Positions 36,221 through 44,688 of a stretch of 64,000 nt of DNA are shown here, in pieces. The stretch lies in NCBI GenBank assembly GCA_000163555.2, contig ADAC02000001.1, positions 620,001-684,000 on the forward strand, in the 5' to 3' direction. The notes under the pieces were generated by a model. That model was not told the DNA's origin. It made no database searches and saw nothing but the letters and a program-made list of their open reading frames with translations. The translations under genes were made by a program, and so were the position numbers. Origin of the DNA: an alpha proteobacterium HIMB114 (lineage in GTDB: Bacteria; Pseudomonadota; Alphaproteobacteria; Pelagibacterales; Pelagibacteraceae). Position 1 is the stretch's first letter. Every line of letters begins with the position of its first letter.

Positions 36221-36988
36221 TTAATAATAAATATTTTTTCTTAGTGGAAAGATATTTTTCTTTACATCACTAACGAATTTTTTTACAGCTTTGCGAGCTT
36301 GGTTTTCAAAGTTCATATATTTTTTTACAAATTTAGGAACTTTATTGTAAAAACCTAGCATATCTTCTAAAACTAATATCTGCCCATCACATTTTTTTGA
36401 TGCACCAATTCCAATTATTGGTACAGAGCTTTTTTCAATCACTTCATTAGCCAAGTCTACCTTGACTGCCTCTAGCACTATTGCAAAAACTCCTAAATTT
36501 TGAATAGATATTAAATCTTTTAAAATTTTATTTTTTTCATGATTTTTTCTTCCCTTTACATGATAATCTTTTTTACTAACTACTCTTTGTGGCATTAAAC
36601 CAATGTGACCCATCACATTAATTTTATTTTTAATTATATGTTTAATAATATTTTGAATATTTTTTCCACCTTCTAATTTTACTGCATCAGCTCCTGTTTC
36701 TTTGATAATTTTTTTAGCATTCTTTATTGCTAATGTTTTTGTTTTATAGGAGTTGTAAGGCATATCGACTACCATGATAGATTTTTTAATACCTTTTCTG
36801 ACCGATCTAGCGTGCCTTATAATATCTTCCAATCTAACTGATCTAGTAGATGAGTACCCGTAATATGCCATCCCCAAAGAGTCTCCGACCAATATTAAAT
36901 CGCAATAACCATCTATTAACTCTGCAGAAAATTTATTATAAGCTGTTAGGCATGCTATTGGTTTATTTTTAAATTTTATTTTTTTCAT
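36221..36988 (-). CDS. panB: 3-methyl-2-oxobutanoate hydroxymethyltransferase
   Basis: First step of pantothenate synthesis, forming ketopantoate from alpha-ketoisovalerate and methylene-tetrahydrofolate. About 255 residues. Motifs include ACLTAYNKFSAELID, LILVGDSLGMAYYGY, MVVDMPYNSY, AVKLEGG, VMGHIGLMPQ and IIGIGASKKCDGQILVLEDMLG. The start at 36988 (MKKIKFKN) lies just after the guaA stop. An in-frame ATG at 37000 inside guaA would add four residues (MGIK) and cannot be excluded. It is cotranscribed with guaA upstream. Confidence 0.95.
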   Translation of the reverse strand: MKKIKFKNKPIACLTAYNKFSAELIDGYCDLILVGDSLGMAYYGYSSTRSVRLEDIIRHARSVRKGIKKSIMVVDMPYNSYKTKTLAIKNAKKIIKETGADAVKLEGGKNIQNIIKHIIKNKINVMGHIGLMPQRVVSKKDYHVKGRKNHEKNKILKDLISIQNLGVFAIVLEAVKVDLANEVIEKSSVPIIGIGASKKCDGQILVLEDMLGFYNKVPKFVKKYMNFENQARKAVKKFVSDVKKNIFPLRKNIYY

Positions 36989-36990
36989 TT

Positions 36991-38556
36991 TTATTCCCAT
37001 TCAATAGTTCCAGGAGGTTTGGAAGTTATATCATATACTACTCTATTTATTCCATTTACTTGGTTAACTATTTTATTAGAAATTTCCGATAGATCTTTAT
37101 TTTTAAAATTATAATAGTTTGCTGTCATACCATCTTGAGACGTTACCGCTCGTAATGCACAAATATAATCATAAGTTCTACTATCGCCCATCACACCAAC
37201 AGTTTTTATGGGTATTAAAACTGCAAATGCTTGCCAAATATAATCATAAATTTTTTTTCTTTTAAGCTCATCAATAAAAATTTTATCAGCCTCTTTTAAA
37301 ATTTTTATTTTAGTATGATTAATTTTTCCTGGAATTCTTATAGCTAAACCAGGCCCAGGAAAGGGATGTCTGTTAATCAAAAATTTATTTACCTTTAAAG
37401 ATTTTCCAATTTTTCTCACTTCATCTTTGAACATTTCATTAAAAGGTTCAATTAATTTTAGCTTCATTTTTTTTGGAAGACCACCAACATTATGATGAGA
37501 CTTAATTATTGATGTTGGGCTGCCAGAAAAACTTTTACTTTCAATTAAATCTGGGTATAAAGTACCCTGTGCTAAAAACTTAATATTTTTCTTTCTTTTT
37601 GTAAAATTTTCAAAAATTTTAATAAATGTGTTACCAATTATTTTTCTTTTTTTTTCTGGATCATGAATGTTTTTTAATTTTTTCAAAAAAATTTTTTTGG
37701 CATCTATTTTATAAAAAATTTTTTTAAATTTTTTACTAAATATTTTATTTATTTCTTCTGTTTCTCCTAAACGCATTAATCCAGTATCAACATAAACACA
37801 TACGAGATTTTTTTTTACAGCTTTTAAAAGTAGATGGGCAAGAACACTACTGTCCACACCTCCAGATAAAGCGCATAAAATTTTTTCATTCTTTTTTACA
37901 GATAATCTTATAGACTTTATTATTCTTTGGATTTTATACTTATCAGTCCATTCTTTTTTTACTTTACAAATATTAAATAAAAAATTTGAAAAAATAATCT
38001 TTCCGTTTCTTGTATGAAAAACTTCAGGATGAAATTGAGTGGAATATATATTCTTTGAATTATGCTCCAAAATTGCAAATTTGGAGTTTGAACTACTTGC
38101 GACTACGTTAAAGTTTTTTGGTTTGCTCTTCACTGAATCAGAATGACTCATCCAAACTATATTTTTTTTATTTTTAAAAAAACCAGATGTTAATTTAGAT
38201 TTTTTTTTCTCAATTAATTCGGCGCTTCCGAATTCTTTTTTTTTGGAATATTTTGTTTTTCCTCCAAATAAATTTGAAATTAATTGATGGCCATAACATA
38301 TTCCAAGAACTGGTATGTCTGAGCTTATTAATTTTTTATTAATGGATGGAGCAGATTTGTGTAGTGTTGATTTGGGTCCACCAGATAAAACTATTCCTTT
38401 TACATTACTGCCGATGGGTTGATTTTTGTTAAATAATTTATAATTAATTAATTCACAGTAAACCCCGAGCTCTCTAATTTGTCTTGCTATTAGTTGAGTA
38501 ACTTGAGATCCAAAATCAACAATAATTATTTTTTGAACATTATTTTTGCTCATCAA
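36991..38556 (-). CDS. guaA: GMP synthase (glutamine-hydrolysing)
   Basis: Converts XMP to GMP. The 521-residue protein has a class I glutamine amidotransferase domain (GICYGHQLI with the catalytic Cys, QFHPEVFHT with His-Glu) and an ATP-pyrophosphatase domain (ALSGGVDSSVLAHLLLKA). A C-terminal dimerisation domain ends PPGTIEWE. It lies downstream of guaB with one TPR gene between them, so the two steps from IMP to GMP are in one transcription unit. It overlaps the TPR gene by four bases. Confidence 0.97.
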   Translation of the reverse strand: MMSKNNVQKIIIVDFGSQVTQLIARQIRELGVYCELINYKLFNKNQPIGSNVKGIVLSGGPKSTLHKSAPSINKKLISSDIPVLGICYGHQLISNLFGGKTKYSKKKEFGSAELIEKKKSKLTSGFFKNKKNIVWMSHSDSVKSKPKNFNVVASSSNSKFAILEHNSKNIYSTQFHPEVFHTRNGKIIFSNFLFNICKVKKEWTDKYKIQRIIKSIRLSVKKNEKILCALSGGVDSSVLAHLLLKAVKKNLVCVYVDTGLMRLGETEEINKIFSKKFKKIFYKIDAKKIFLKKLKNIHDPEKKRKIIGNTFIKIFENFTKRKKNIKFLAQGTLYPDLIESKSFSGSPTSIIKSHHNVGGLPKKMKLKLIEPFNEMFKDEVRKIGKSLKVNKFLINRHPFPGPGLAIRIPGKINHTKIKILKEADKIFIDELKRKKIYDYIWQAFAVLIPIKTVGVMGDSRTYDYICALRAVTSQDGMTANYYNFKNKDLSEISNKIVNQVNGINRVVYDITSKPPGTIEWE

Positions 38557-38981
38557 TTTTTAGATTTTTTAACTAAATTGCTTAATTCTATTTTTTTATC
38601 ACATAATTTTTTGCAAGATTCTTTGAAGATTTCAAATTTTCTTTTTGCTAAATCGTAATCTCCATCGGCCAATTTTTTAGATACTAACATGTATAAAGCA
38701 TCTTCATTTTTGGGCTCCAAAAGTAAGGTTGTATTTAGATTTTTTTCGTATTCATCATTTATTTTTTTAATTTTATAAATCTTGGATAAGTATAAATAAC
38801 TTTTAAAATCTTTAGGATTTCTAACTATATTTTTTTCAAAATTAATTTTAGATTCATCATATTTTTCTTTTTCAAAATCTTTTTTACCCTGATCGAAGAA
38901 TCTTAAATTTTCTTTAGAATTAACATCAATATTATTATCAAAAAAAATTAATATGAATAAAATAATAATTTTTTTACTCAT
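38553..38981 (-). CDS. Exported TPR-repeat protein between guaB and guaA
   Basis: A 142-residue protein from the ATG at 38981 (MSKKIIILFILIFFDNN...), whose hydrophobic N terminus suggests a signal peptide or anchor ending near NSKEN. TPR-like helices follow: FFDQGKKDFEKEKYDESKINF, SYLYLSKIYK and ALYMLVSKKLADGDYDLAKRKF. Cysteines occur at ESCKKLCDK. A longer frame start at 39107 lies within guaB, encodes no signal peptide and is rejected. It overlaps guaB by eight bases and guaA by four. I do not recognise a specific function. Confidence 0.75.
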   Translation of the reverse strand: MSKKIIILFILIFFDNNIDVNSKENLRFFDQGKKDFEKEKYDESKINFEKNIVRNPKDFKSYLYLSKIYKIKKINDEYEKNLNTTLLLEPKNEDALYMLVSKKLADGDYDLAKRKFEIFKESCKKLCDKKIELSNLVKKSKN

Positions 38982-40434
38982 TGACAGGATAATTGGGTGA
39001 TTGTTTGGTAATTTGAACATCGTGAACATGCCCTTCTTTAATTCCTGAATTTGATATTTCAACAAATTTAGCATTTTTTTTAAATTCATTAATATTTTTT
39101 GCTCCAAGGTATCCCATTGATGATTTTAAACCACCAGCAAGCTGATCTATAATATTTTTTACCGGACCTCTATAAGGTACTCGACCTTCTATGCCCTCTG
39201 GAACAAGTTTTAATTGATCTTTTACATCCTGTTGAAAGTATCTATCTGCTGAGCCTCTTGACATTGCTGCAATAGAACCCATGCCTCTATAAGATTTATA
39301 TGATCTACCTTGATAAAAAAATATTTCACCAGGAGTTTCATCCGTACCAGCCAGTAATGATCCTATCATGACGGCATCAGCTCCAGCTCCAATAGCTTTA
39401 GCAATATCACCTGAGTATCTTATTCCGCCATCTGCAATTACTTTTACATCTTTAAATTTTTTTAAAGCTTTTTTAACATTTAAGATTGCAGAAAATTGTG
39501 GGAACCCAATACCGGCAACTACTCTAGTTGTGCAAATTGAGCCCGGTCCAATTCCAACCTTTACCGCATCAACTTTTAATTTGGCAAGATCGATCGCGGC
39601 TTCTTCCGTTGCAATATTTCCAGCAATTAAAGTGATTTTCTTACTTAAATTCCTTATTTTTTTAACAATATCTAATACTGCTTTGCTATGACCATGCGCA
39701 GTATCAACAACTAAAAAATCACAATTTGCAGAAATTAGAGATTTAGCTCTTTTTAATCCATCTTCACCTACACCAACAGCTGCACCTACTATTAATGATT
39801 TTTTTTTATCTTTGGAGGCCAAAGGGAATTTTTCTGATTTCTCAATATCTTTTACTGTTATCAAACCCAAACATTGATTTTGACTATTGGTTACAATTAA
39901 TTTTTCTATTCTATGTTTATGTAACAGTTTTTTTGCTTCATTACTTGAATATCCCTGTCTAATGGTAATTACGTTTTTTGTCATAAGGTCTTTTACTTTA
40001 GCTTTGTCATTTCTACTAAATCTAAGATCTCGATTTGTAATTATACCAAGGATTTTGTTTTGACTATTGACCACAGGAATACCTGAAATATGTTTTTCCT
40101 TAATTATTAATCTAACTTCTGAAATCAAATTATCTGGACCAATAGTAATTGGATTAATAACCATTCCAGACTCATATTTTTTAACTTTCAATACTTCCTC
40201 TACCTGTTGATCTATGGACATATTTTTATGTAAGCAGGAAGCGCCTCCCAACTGCGCCATGGCAATAGCAAGTTTCGATTCTGAAACTGTATCCATTGCA
40301 GCAGATAAAATTGGCACTTCTAACTTTATATTTTTAGATAAATTTGTTGTTGTGCTGCATCCACTAGGTTGCACACTGCTTTTTTGCGGTATTAAGAGGA
40401 CATCATCAAATGTATAGGCTTTGGATATTTCCAT
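38974..40434 (-). CDS. guaB: IMP dehydrogenase
   Basis: NAD-dependent oxidation of IMP to XMP, the first step to GMP. The 486-residue protein has the N-terminal AYTFDDVLLIPQKSSV, tandem CBS domains (about 95-205), the catalytic loop GPGSICTTRVVAG (Cys), ADGGIRYSGDIAKA, and GSLLAGTDETPGE. The flap GMGSIAAM with SADRYFQQ is also present. The start at 40434 fits family N termini. A TTGACA element lies so close upstream that the mRNA may have little or no leader. Confidence 0.97.
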   Translation of the reverse strand: MEISKAYTFDDVLLIPQKSSVQPSGCSTTTNLSKNIKLEVPILSAAMDTVSESKLAIAMAQLGGASCLHKNMSIDQQVEEVLKVKKYESGMVINPITIGPDNLISEVRLIIKEKHISGIPVVNSQNKILGIITNRDLRFSRNDKAKVKDLMTKNVITIRQGYSSNEAKKLLHKHRIEKLIVTNSQNQCLGLITVKDIEKSEKFPLASKDKKKSLIVGAAVGVGEDGLKRAKSLISANCDFLVVDTAHGHSKAVLDIVKKIRNLSKKITLIAGNIATEEAAIDLAKLKVDAVKVGIGPGSICTTRVVAGIGFPQFSAILNVKKALKKFKDVKVIADGGIRYSGDIAKAIGAGADAVMIGSLLAGTDETPGEIFFYQGRSYKSYRGMGSIAAMSRGSADRYFQQDVKDQLKLVPEGIEGRVPYRGPVKNIIDQLAGGLKSSMGYLGAKNINEFKKNAKFVEISNSGIKEGHVHDVQITKQSPNYPVNE

Positions 40435-40439
40435 AGATG

Positions 40440-40468
40440 TAATTATGATATTTGAATTTTTTTGTCAA
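40440..40468 (-). promoter_or_regulatory. Candidate guaB promoter with near-leaderless spacing
   Basis: On the minus strand an exact TTGACA (40463-40468) is followed after 17 bases by TAATTA (40440-40445); CATAAT (40442-40447) gives a 15-base spacing. The guaB ATG (40432-40434) begins only five to seven bases downstream of these -10 candidates. Transcription from them would give an mRNA with almost no leader. The hexamers are seen directly; promoter use is inference. Confidence 0.45.
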
Positions 40469-40482
40469 ATACTTACTTCTTT

Positions 40483-41100
40483 CTATTTTTGAGCAAAAAC
40501 ATACATCTCTTTCGAGTCTTTTCTACTAGATTTGGGTTTAATAATTTTACTTTTGCTAAAATTGTTTCGAGAAAATTCAATTATATCTTTATCAAGTTCT
40601 CCGTTAAAATATTTAGCAAGAACACACCCGTCATTTTCAAAGTTTTTGTTAGCAAAATCAAGAACATCTAAACAGATAGAATTTGTTTTAAAAGAATCTA
40701 ATTTTTTATTACCTGTAGTATTAGTTGCGATATCAGAGATTATAATATCTATTTTTTTAAATTGTTCAAAAATTTTTTTTTTAATATCCTCATTTGTAAA
40801 ATCTCCTAAAATGAATTTAACATTAGATACATTATTCATTTCCAAGACATCAATAGCTATTATTTTTTTAAAGCCTTGTTTTGATAAATATTGTGACCAA
40901 CTACCGGGCGCAGCTCCAAGATCTAATATATTTTTATTTTTATTTAAAAAAAGAAATTTGTTATTTATTTCTTCAAGCTTGAATATTGCCCTTGATCTAT
41001 AACCTAATTTTCTTGCTTTATTGACCAGATCGTCATTATGATGTCTTTGTATCCATCTTTTTGAACTTCCACTTAAGCTTTTTTTTTTAAACTTAACCAA
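40483..41100 (-). CDS. rlmE: 23S rRNA (uridine-2552 2'-O) methyltransferase RlmE/FtsJ
   Basis: SAM-dependent methylation of 23S rRNA U2552 at the A loop. The 205-residue protein has SSKRWIQRHHNDDLVNKA, GYRSRAIFKLEEI (catalytic Lys in FKL), the SAM motif LDLGAAPGSWSQYL, DIIISDIATNTTG with the catalytic Asp, and a late Lys/Glu region (KIIKPKSSRKDSKEMYVFA). The usual ending matches RrmJ/FtsJ. It overlaps the upstream glycosyltransferase gene by eight bases. Confidence 0.95.
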   Translation of the reverse strand: MVKFKKKSLSGSSKRWIQRHHNDDLVNKARKLGYRSRAIFKLEEINNKFLFLNKNKNILDLGAAPGSWSQYLSKQGFKKIIAIDVLEMNNVSNVKFILGDFTNEDIKKKIFEQFKKIDIIISDIATNTTGNKKLDSFKTNSICLDVLDFANKNFENDGCVLAKYFNGELDKDIIEFSRNNFSKSKIIKPKSSRKDSKEMYVFAQK

Positions 41101-42016
41101 TAGATGAAAACCTTAAACTCTTTAATAAAGTTTCATTGTTTAATGTTAAAATATTAACTTTGACATTTTTATCATCTCTTAAATCAATATTTTTTTCATT
41201 ATAAATTCCACCTGCTAAATGCAAAATTCCTATTCTATTATTTGGTAAATTAGGCTCTACAAATACTGAATTCTTTTCATCATACTTTGGCAAAAGGTGA
41301 CTTGCTATCCAATTGCAAGAATTTGGTAAAAATTCTGTATCTAATCCATCAACATAAACACTTATATTTATAGCTAGACCTTCTGAACCAAAAATCCGAC
41401 CTTTTAATAAAGCTTTTTTTAAATTTTTTTGCCATAAATTCCAACCTTTACTATTTCCTTTCATAGAAAAAACACCAATATTTAAATGAGGTGCAAACGC
41501 TATTTTTCTTGCAATTTTATAATCGAAACCAGATCGTATGGCGTGTTTAAAATTTTGTGTTTTAACTATAGCAAAACTACCTAAAAACCATTTTACCTTA
41601 CCTACATCTTTATAACCTGGTGCAATTGTCTGAGTAATAGCTAAACTTTTTTGTTCACACCCTCTAATTAATAAATCTATAGCAACCCAATCATTGATCC
41701 AAGCATCAGAATCTATCCAAATATAGTTCTCATAATCGGGAAAATATTTTGGCAAAAACGCTCTACTTATTTGACTTTTCAGCCACTCTCTATTTTTTAT
41801 TTTACTATCTGGTACCGCTATATCCCATTCTGCTTTTTTTATTTCTGTAACCTTTGATTTTAATATTTCTAACTGGCTATCATTCATTCCTGCATCCAAG
41901 ATACATATGTCTACTTCATTACTTTGACTAAAACTTTTTATAGAGTCTATTAGCTCATTCAACAAGTGAAAATATTTTTCATCAGACAAGCTAATTATTA
42001 CTGTTTTATTTTTCAT
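41093..42016 (-). CDS. Putative glycosyltransferase (GT-A type)
   Basis: A 307-residue soluble protein with VIISLSDEKYFHLLNELIDSI at the N terminus (nucleotide-sugar binding strand-helix) and a DXD-type motif in YIWIDSDAWIND. NIGVFSMKGNSKGWNLW and a His near the C terminus (GILHLAGG) resemble metal ligands of GT8-like enzymes. No membrane segment or signal is visible. It sits between pssA and rlmE in a minus-strand run and overlaps both. Substrate and acceptor are unknown, and assignment to a precise GT family is uncertain. Confidence 0.6.
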   Translation of the reverse strand: MKNKTVIISLSDEKYFHLLNELIDSIKSFSQSNEVDICILDAGMNDSQLEILKSKVTEIKKAEWDIAVPDSKIKNREWLKSQISRAFLPKYFPDYENYIWIDSDAWINDWVAIDLLIRGCEQKSLAITQTIAPGYKDVGKVKWFLGSFAIVKTQNFKHAIRSGFDYKIARKIAFAPHLNIGVFSMKGNSKGWNLWQKNLKKALLKGRIFGSEGLAINISVYVDGLDTEFLPNSCNWIASHLLPKYDEKNSVFVEPNLPNNRIGILHLAGGIYNEKNIDLRDDKNVKVNILTLNNETLLKSLRFSSIG

Positions 42017-42746
42017 ATCTTTTATTGAGTTTTAAATAGTGAATTAAACTTACGGGTATAGAAAATAAATAAATAAACCCAATTACAGTAAGTGTCTCAA
42101 AAGTATTTTTAAATAAAAAACCAAAAAATAATACGGTACTCATTGCAATCAAAATAAAAACACTCCTTGAAATTTTAATTTGTTTAACCGCATAAGTTGG
42201 TATTTTGCTAATCATTAAAAAAGACACCAGTATTACAATAACTAAAATTACTATTGGTTCCATTTGAATAATCTGCTTAAAATTTGAGAAACTAATTATC
42301 ATTGGCAATAAAACTAAGCCAGCTGCAGCTGGAGCTGGAACTCCAGTAAAAAAATTTACTTTCCAGTTATTTTTTTCAATTTTTTCGCTAATATCTAAAT
42401 TAAATCTTGCAAGTCTTAAACAGCAGGCAACTACGAAAATTAAAGAAACTAACCAACCATAGAATCCAAAACTATTTAAAATCCATAAATACAGAATAAT
42501 ACCTGGACAAACACCAAAATTAACAAAATCAGTAAGAGAGTCCAATTCAGCTCCAAATTTAGAAGTACCTTTTATTAATCTTGCAATTCTCCCATCTAAT
42601 GCATCAAGAATAGATGCAAGCACAACAAAGATTAGTGCTTTTTCAAAATCACCTTCAAAAGCATGTTTCAAAGAATTTAAACCTAAACACAAACCTAAAA
42701 TAGTAATTAGATTAGGCAAAGCTACTCTAAAATCTATTTTTTTCAT
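42006..42746 (-). CDS. pssA: CDP-diacylglycerol-serine O-phosphatidyltransferase
   Basis: Makes phosphatidylserine, the precursor of phosphatidylethanolamine, in the inner membrane. The 246-residue CDP-alcohol phosphatidyltransferase carries the family motif as DALDGRIAR ... GAELDSLTD with spaced Asp residues, and about six to eight hydrophobic helices. It is immediately downstream of psd (stop and start adjacent), giving a two-step phosphatidylethanolamine pathway in one transcription unit. Confidence 0.95.
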   Translation of the reverse strand: MKKIDFRVALPNLITILGLCLGLNSLKHAFEGDFEKALIFVVLASILDALDGRIARLIKGTSKFGAELDSLTDFVNFGVCPGIILYLWILNSFGFYGWLVSLIFVVACCLRLARFNLDISEKIEKNNWKVNFFTGVPAPAAAGLVLLPMIISFSNFKQIIQMEPIVILVIVILVSFLMISKIPTYAVKQIKISRSVFILIAMSTVLFFGFLFKNTFETLTVIGFIYLFSIPVSLIHYLKLNKRYEK

Positions 42747-43421
42747 TTAAGCTTTAACGGTTAATGTCTTTCTACCAGCTATCAGTGTTTCTCCACCTAC
42801 TACTGTTTGGCCCTTTTTAACTAAAATTCTAAATTGATCAGAAAAGAACATATCAACTCTGCTTCCAAATCTAATAATACCAAAACTTTGTCCTTGTTTA
42901 TATTCATCATCACTATTGCAATAAGAAACTATCCTTCTGGCGACTAAACCTGCAACTTGTGCAAGAATAATATTGTCATTACTGGTGGAGGTTATTTTAA
43001 TTAAATTTCTTTCATTTTTTAAACTAGCATCATCAAGTGAGGCATTTAAATACTGACCAGGTTTATAAAATACCTCATCTACCTTACAATCAATTGGAAA
43101 TCTATTTACATGACAATTAAAAACATTCATAAAAATACTAACTTTTGTAAATTTTTCATTCTCTAAAGAAAATTCTATCGGACCATTCACACCTTCTTCG
43201 ATCTGACAAATCATGCCATCAGCTGAAGCTAATAAAAAATTGTTATCTTGAATTGGAAATCTTTCTGGATCTCGAAAAAAATAAAATACCCAAATTGATA
43301 TTACGATTCCAATCAAACCTAAAAACTTTGAAAACAATAAGAATATAAATGTAATTACTAAACTTATTGTTAAAAATTTTTGTCCTTCTTTGTGTAACTT
43401 TGGTAATAAAATGTCTAACAT
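42747..43421 (-). CDS. psd: Phosphatidylserine decarboxylase (short, archaeal/alphaproteobacterial type)
   Basis: Decarboxylates phosphatidylserine to phosphatidylethanolamine using a pyruvoyl group made by self-cleavage. From the ATG at 43421 it is 224 residues: MLDILLPKLHKEG, a membrane helix pair (about 18-45), FRDPER, NCHVNRFPIDC and the cleavage site RFGSRVDMFF (Gly-Ser, where Ser becomes pyruvoyl). A start at 43487 would run into the divergent icd gene and adds no family sequence, so it is rejected. It forms an operon with pssA. Confidence 0.94.
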   Translation of the reverse strand: MLDILLPKLHKEGQKFLTISLVITFIFLLFSKFLGLIGIVISIWVFYFFRDPERFPIQDNNFLLASADGMICQIEEGVNGPIEFSLENEKFTKVSIFMNVFNCHVNRFPIDCKVDEVFYKPGQYLNASLDDASLKNERNLIKITSTSNDNIILAQVAGLVARRIVSYCNSDDEYKQGQSFGIIRFGSRVDMFFSDQFRILVKKGQTVVGGETLIAGRKTLTVKA

Positions 43422-43473
43422 TATGATTGATTGATTTTTAAATTTATATATAAGCCACCTTTTATTAACAAAA

Positions 43474-44688
43474 ATGGCAAAAATCAAAGTTAAAAATCCT
43501 GTAGTAGAGTTAGATGGAGACGAGATGACTAGAATAATATGGTCATTTATTAAGGAAAAATTAATTCTACCATATCTAGATATAGATTTAAAATATTACG
43601 ACCTCGGCATGGAAAGCAGGGATAAAACAGACGATCAAATTACAGTTGACTGCGCTAAAGCAATTCAAAAGTATAATGTAGGTGTAAAATGTGCAACTAT
43701 TACTCCAGATGAAGATAGAGTTGAAGAATTCAAATTAAAAAAAATGTGGAAGTCTCCAAATGGGACGATCAGAAATATTTTAGGTGGTACAATTTTTAGA
43801 GAGCCAATTATTTGTAAAAACGTTCCAAGATTAGTTCCACATTGGACAAGTCCAATTGTAATAGGAAGACACGCATTTGGTGATCAATACAGAGCAACAG
43901 ATTTTAAAGTACCTGGAAAGGGAAAATTAACCGTAAAGTGGGAATCAGAAGATGGCTCTCAAAATATTGAACATGAAGTATTCAACTTCCCTTCATCTGG
44001 AATCGCACTTTCAATGTATAACCTTGATGACTCAATTAAAGATTTTGCAAGAGCTTCGATGAATTACGGTCTCCAAAGGAAATGGCCAGTTTATATGTCG
44101 ACAAAAAATACAATTTTAAAAGCTTACGATGGAAGGTTCAGAGACATATTTCAAGAAGTATTTGATAAAGAATTTAAATCAGAATTTGAGAAAAATAATT
44201 TAACTTACGAACATAGATTAATAGATGACATGGTGGCATGTGCATTAAAATGGTCGGGAAAATTTGTTTGGGCGTGTAAAAATTATGATGGCGATGTTCA
44301 ATGTGATACTGTTGCTCAAGGTTATGGTTCTTTGGGATTAATGACTAGTGTTTTAATGACACCAGATGGAAAAACAGTAGAGTCAGAAGCGGCTCACGGT
44401 ACAGTCACTCGTCACTACAGACAGCATCAGCAAGGTAAAGAAACTTCAACTAACCCAATTGCATCTATTTTTGCTTGGACACGAGGTTTGTTACATAGAG
44501 GTAAACTAGATGGAAATGAAGAATTAACTAAATTTGCAAATGCACTTGAAGAAGTTTGTATAGAGACTGTAGAAAACGGCGAGATGACAAAAGATCTTGC
44601 AATCTTAATAGACAAAAATTCAAAGTTTTTAACTACAAATCAATTTCTTGAAGCATTAGATAAAAACCTTCAAAAAAAATTAAATTAG
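43474..44688 (+). CDS. icd: NADP-dependent isocitrate dehydrogenase
   Basis: Oxidative decarboxylation of isocitrate to 2-oxoglutarate. The 404-residue protein is of the homodimeric type shared with eukaryotes: [71 protein letters not shown] and [16 protein letters not shown]. It is convergent with alaS (four-base overlap). The order recA-alaS-icd is common in alphaproteobacteria. Its codon usage looks less extreme than that of its neighbours, as expected for a highly expressed gene. Confidence 0.97.
   Translation: MAKIKVKNPVVELDGDEMTRIIWSFIKEKLILPYLDIDLKYYDLGMESRDKTDDQITVDCAKAIQKYNVGVKCATITPDEDRVEEFKLKKMWKSPNGTIRNILGGTIFREPIICKNVPRLVPHWTSPIVIGRHAFGDQYRATDFKVPGKGKLTVKWESEDGSQNIEHEVFNFPSSGIALSMYNLDDSIKDFARASMNYGLQRKWPVYMSTKNTILKAYDGRFRDIFQEVFDKEFKSEFEKNNLTYEHRLIDDMVACALKWSGKFVWACKNYDGDVQCDTVAQGYGSLGLMTSVLMTPDGKTVESEAAHGTVTRHYRQHQQGKETSTNPIASIFAWTRGLLHRGKLDGNEELTKFANALEEVCIETVENGEMTKDLAILIDKNSKFLTTNQFLEALDKNLQKKLN

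Noticed and set aside
40532-41002. 156-codon plus-strand frame opposite rlmE
   Set aside because: It lies fully within conserved rlmE on the other strand and resembles no known family.
43422-43487. Longer psd start at 43487
   Set aside because: It would overlap the divergent icd start and adds residues not seen in other Psd proteins; MLDILLPKLHKEG at 43421 fits better.
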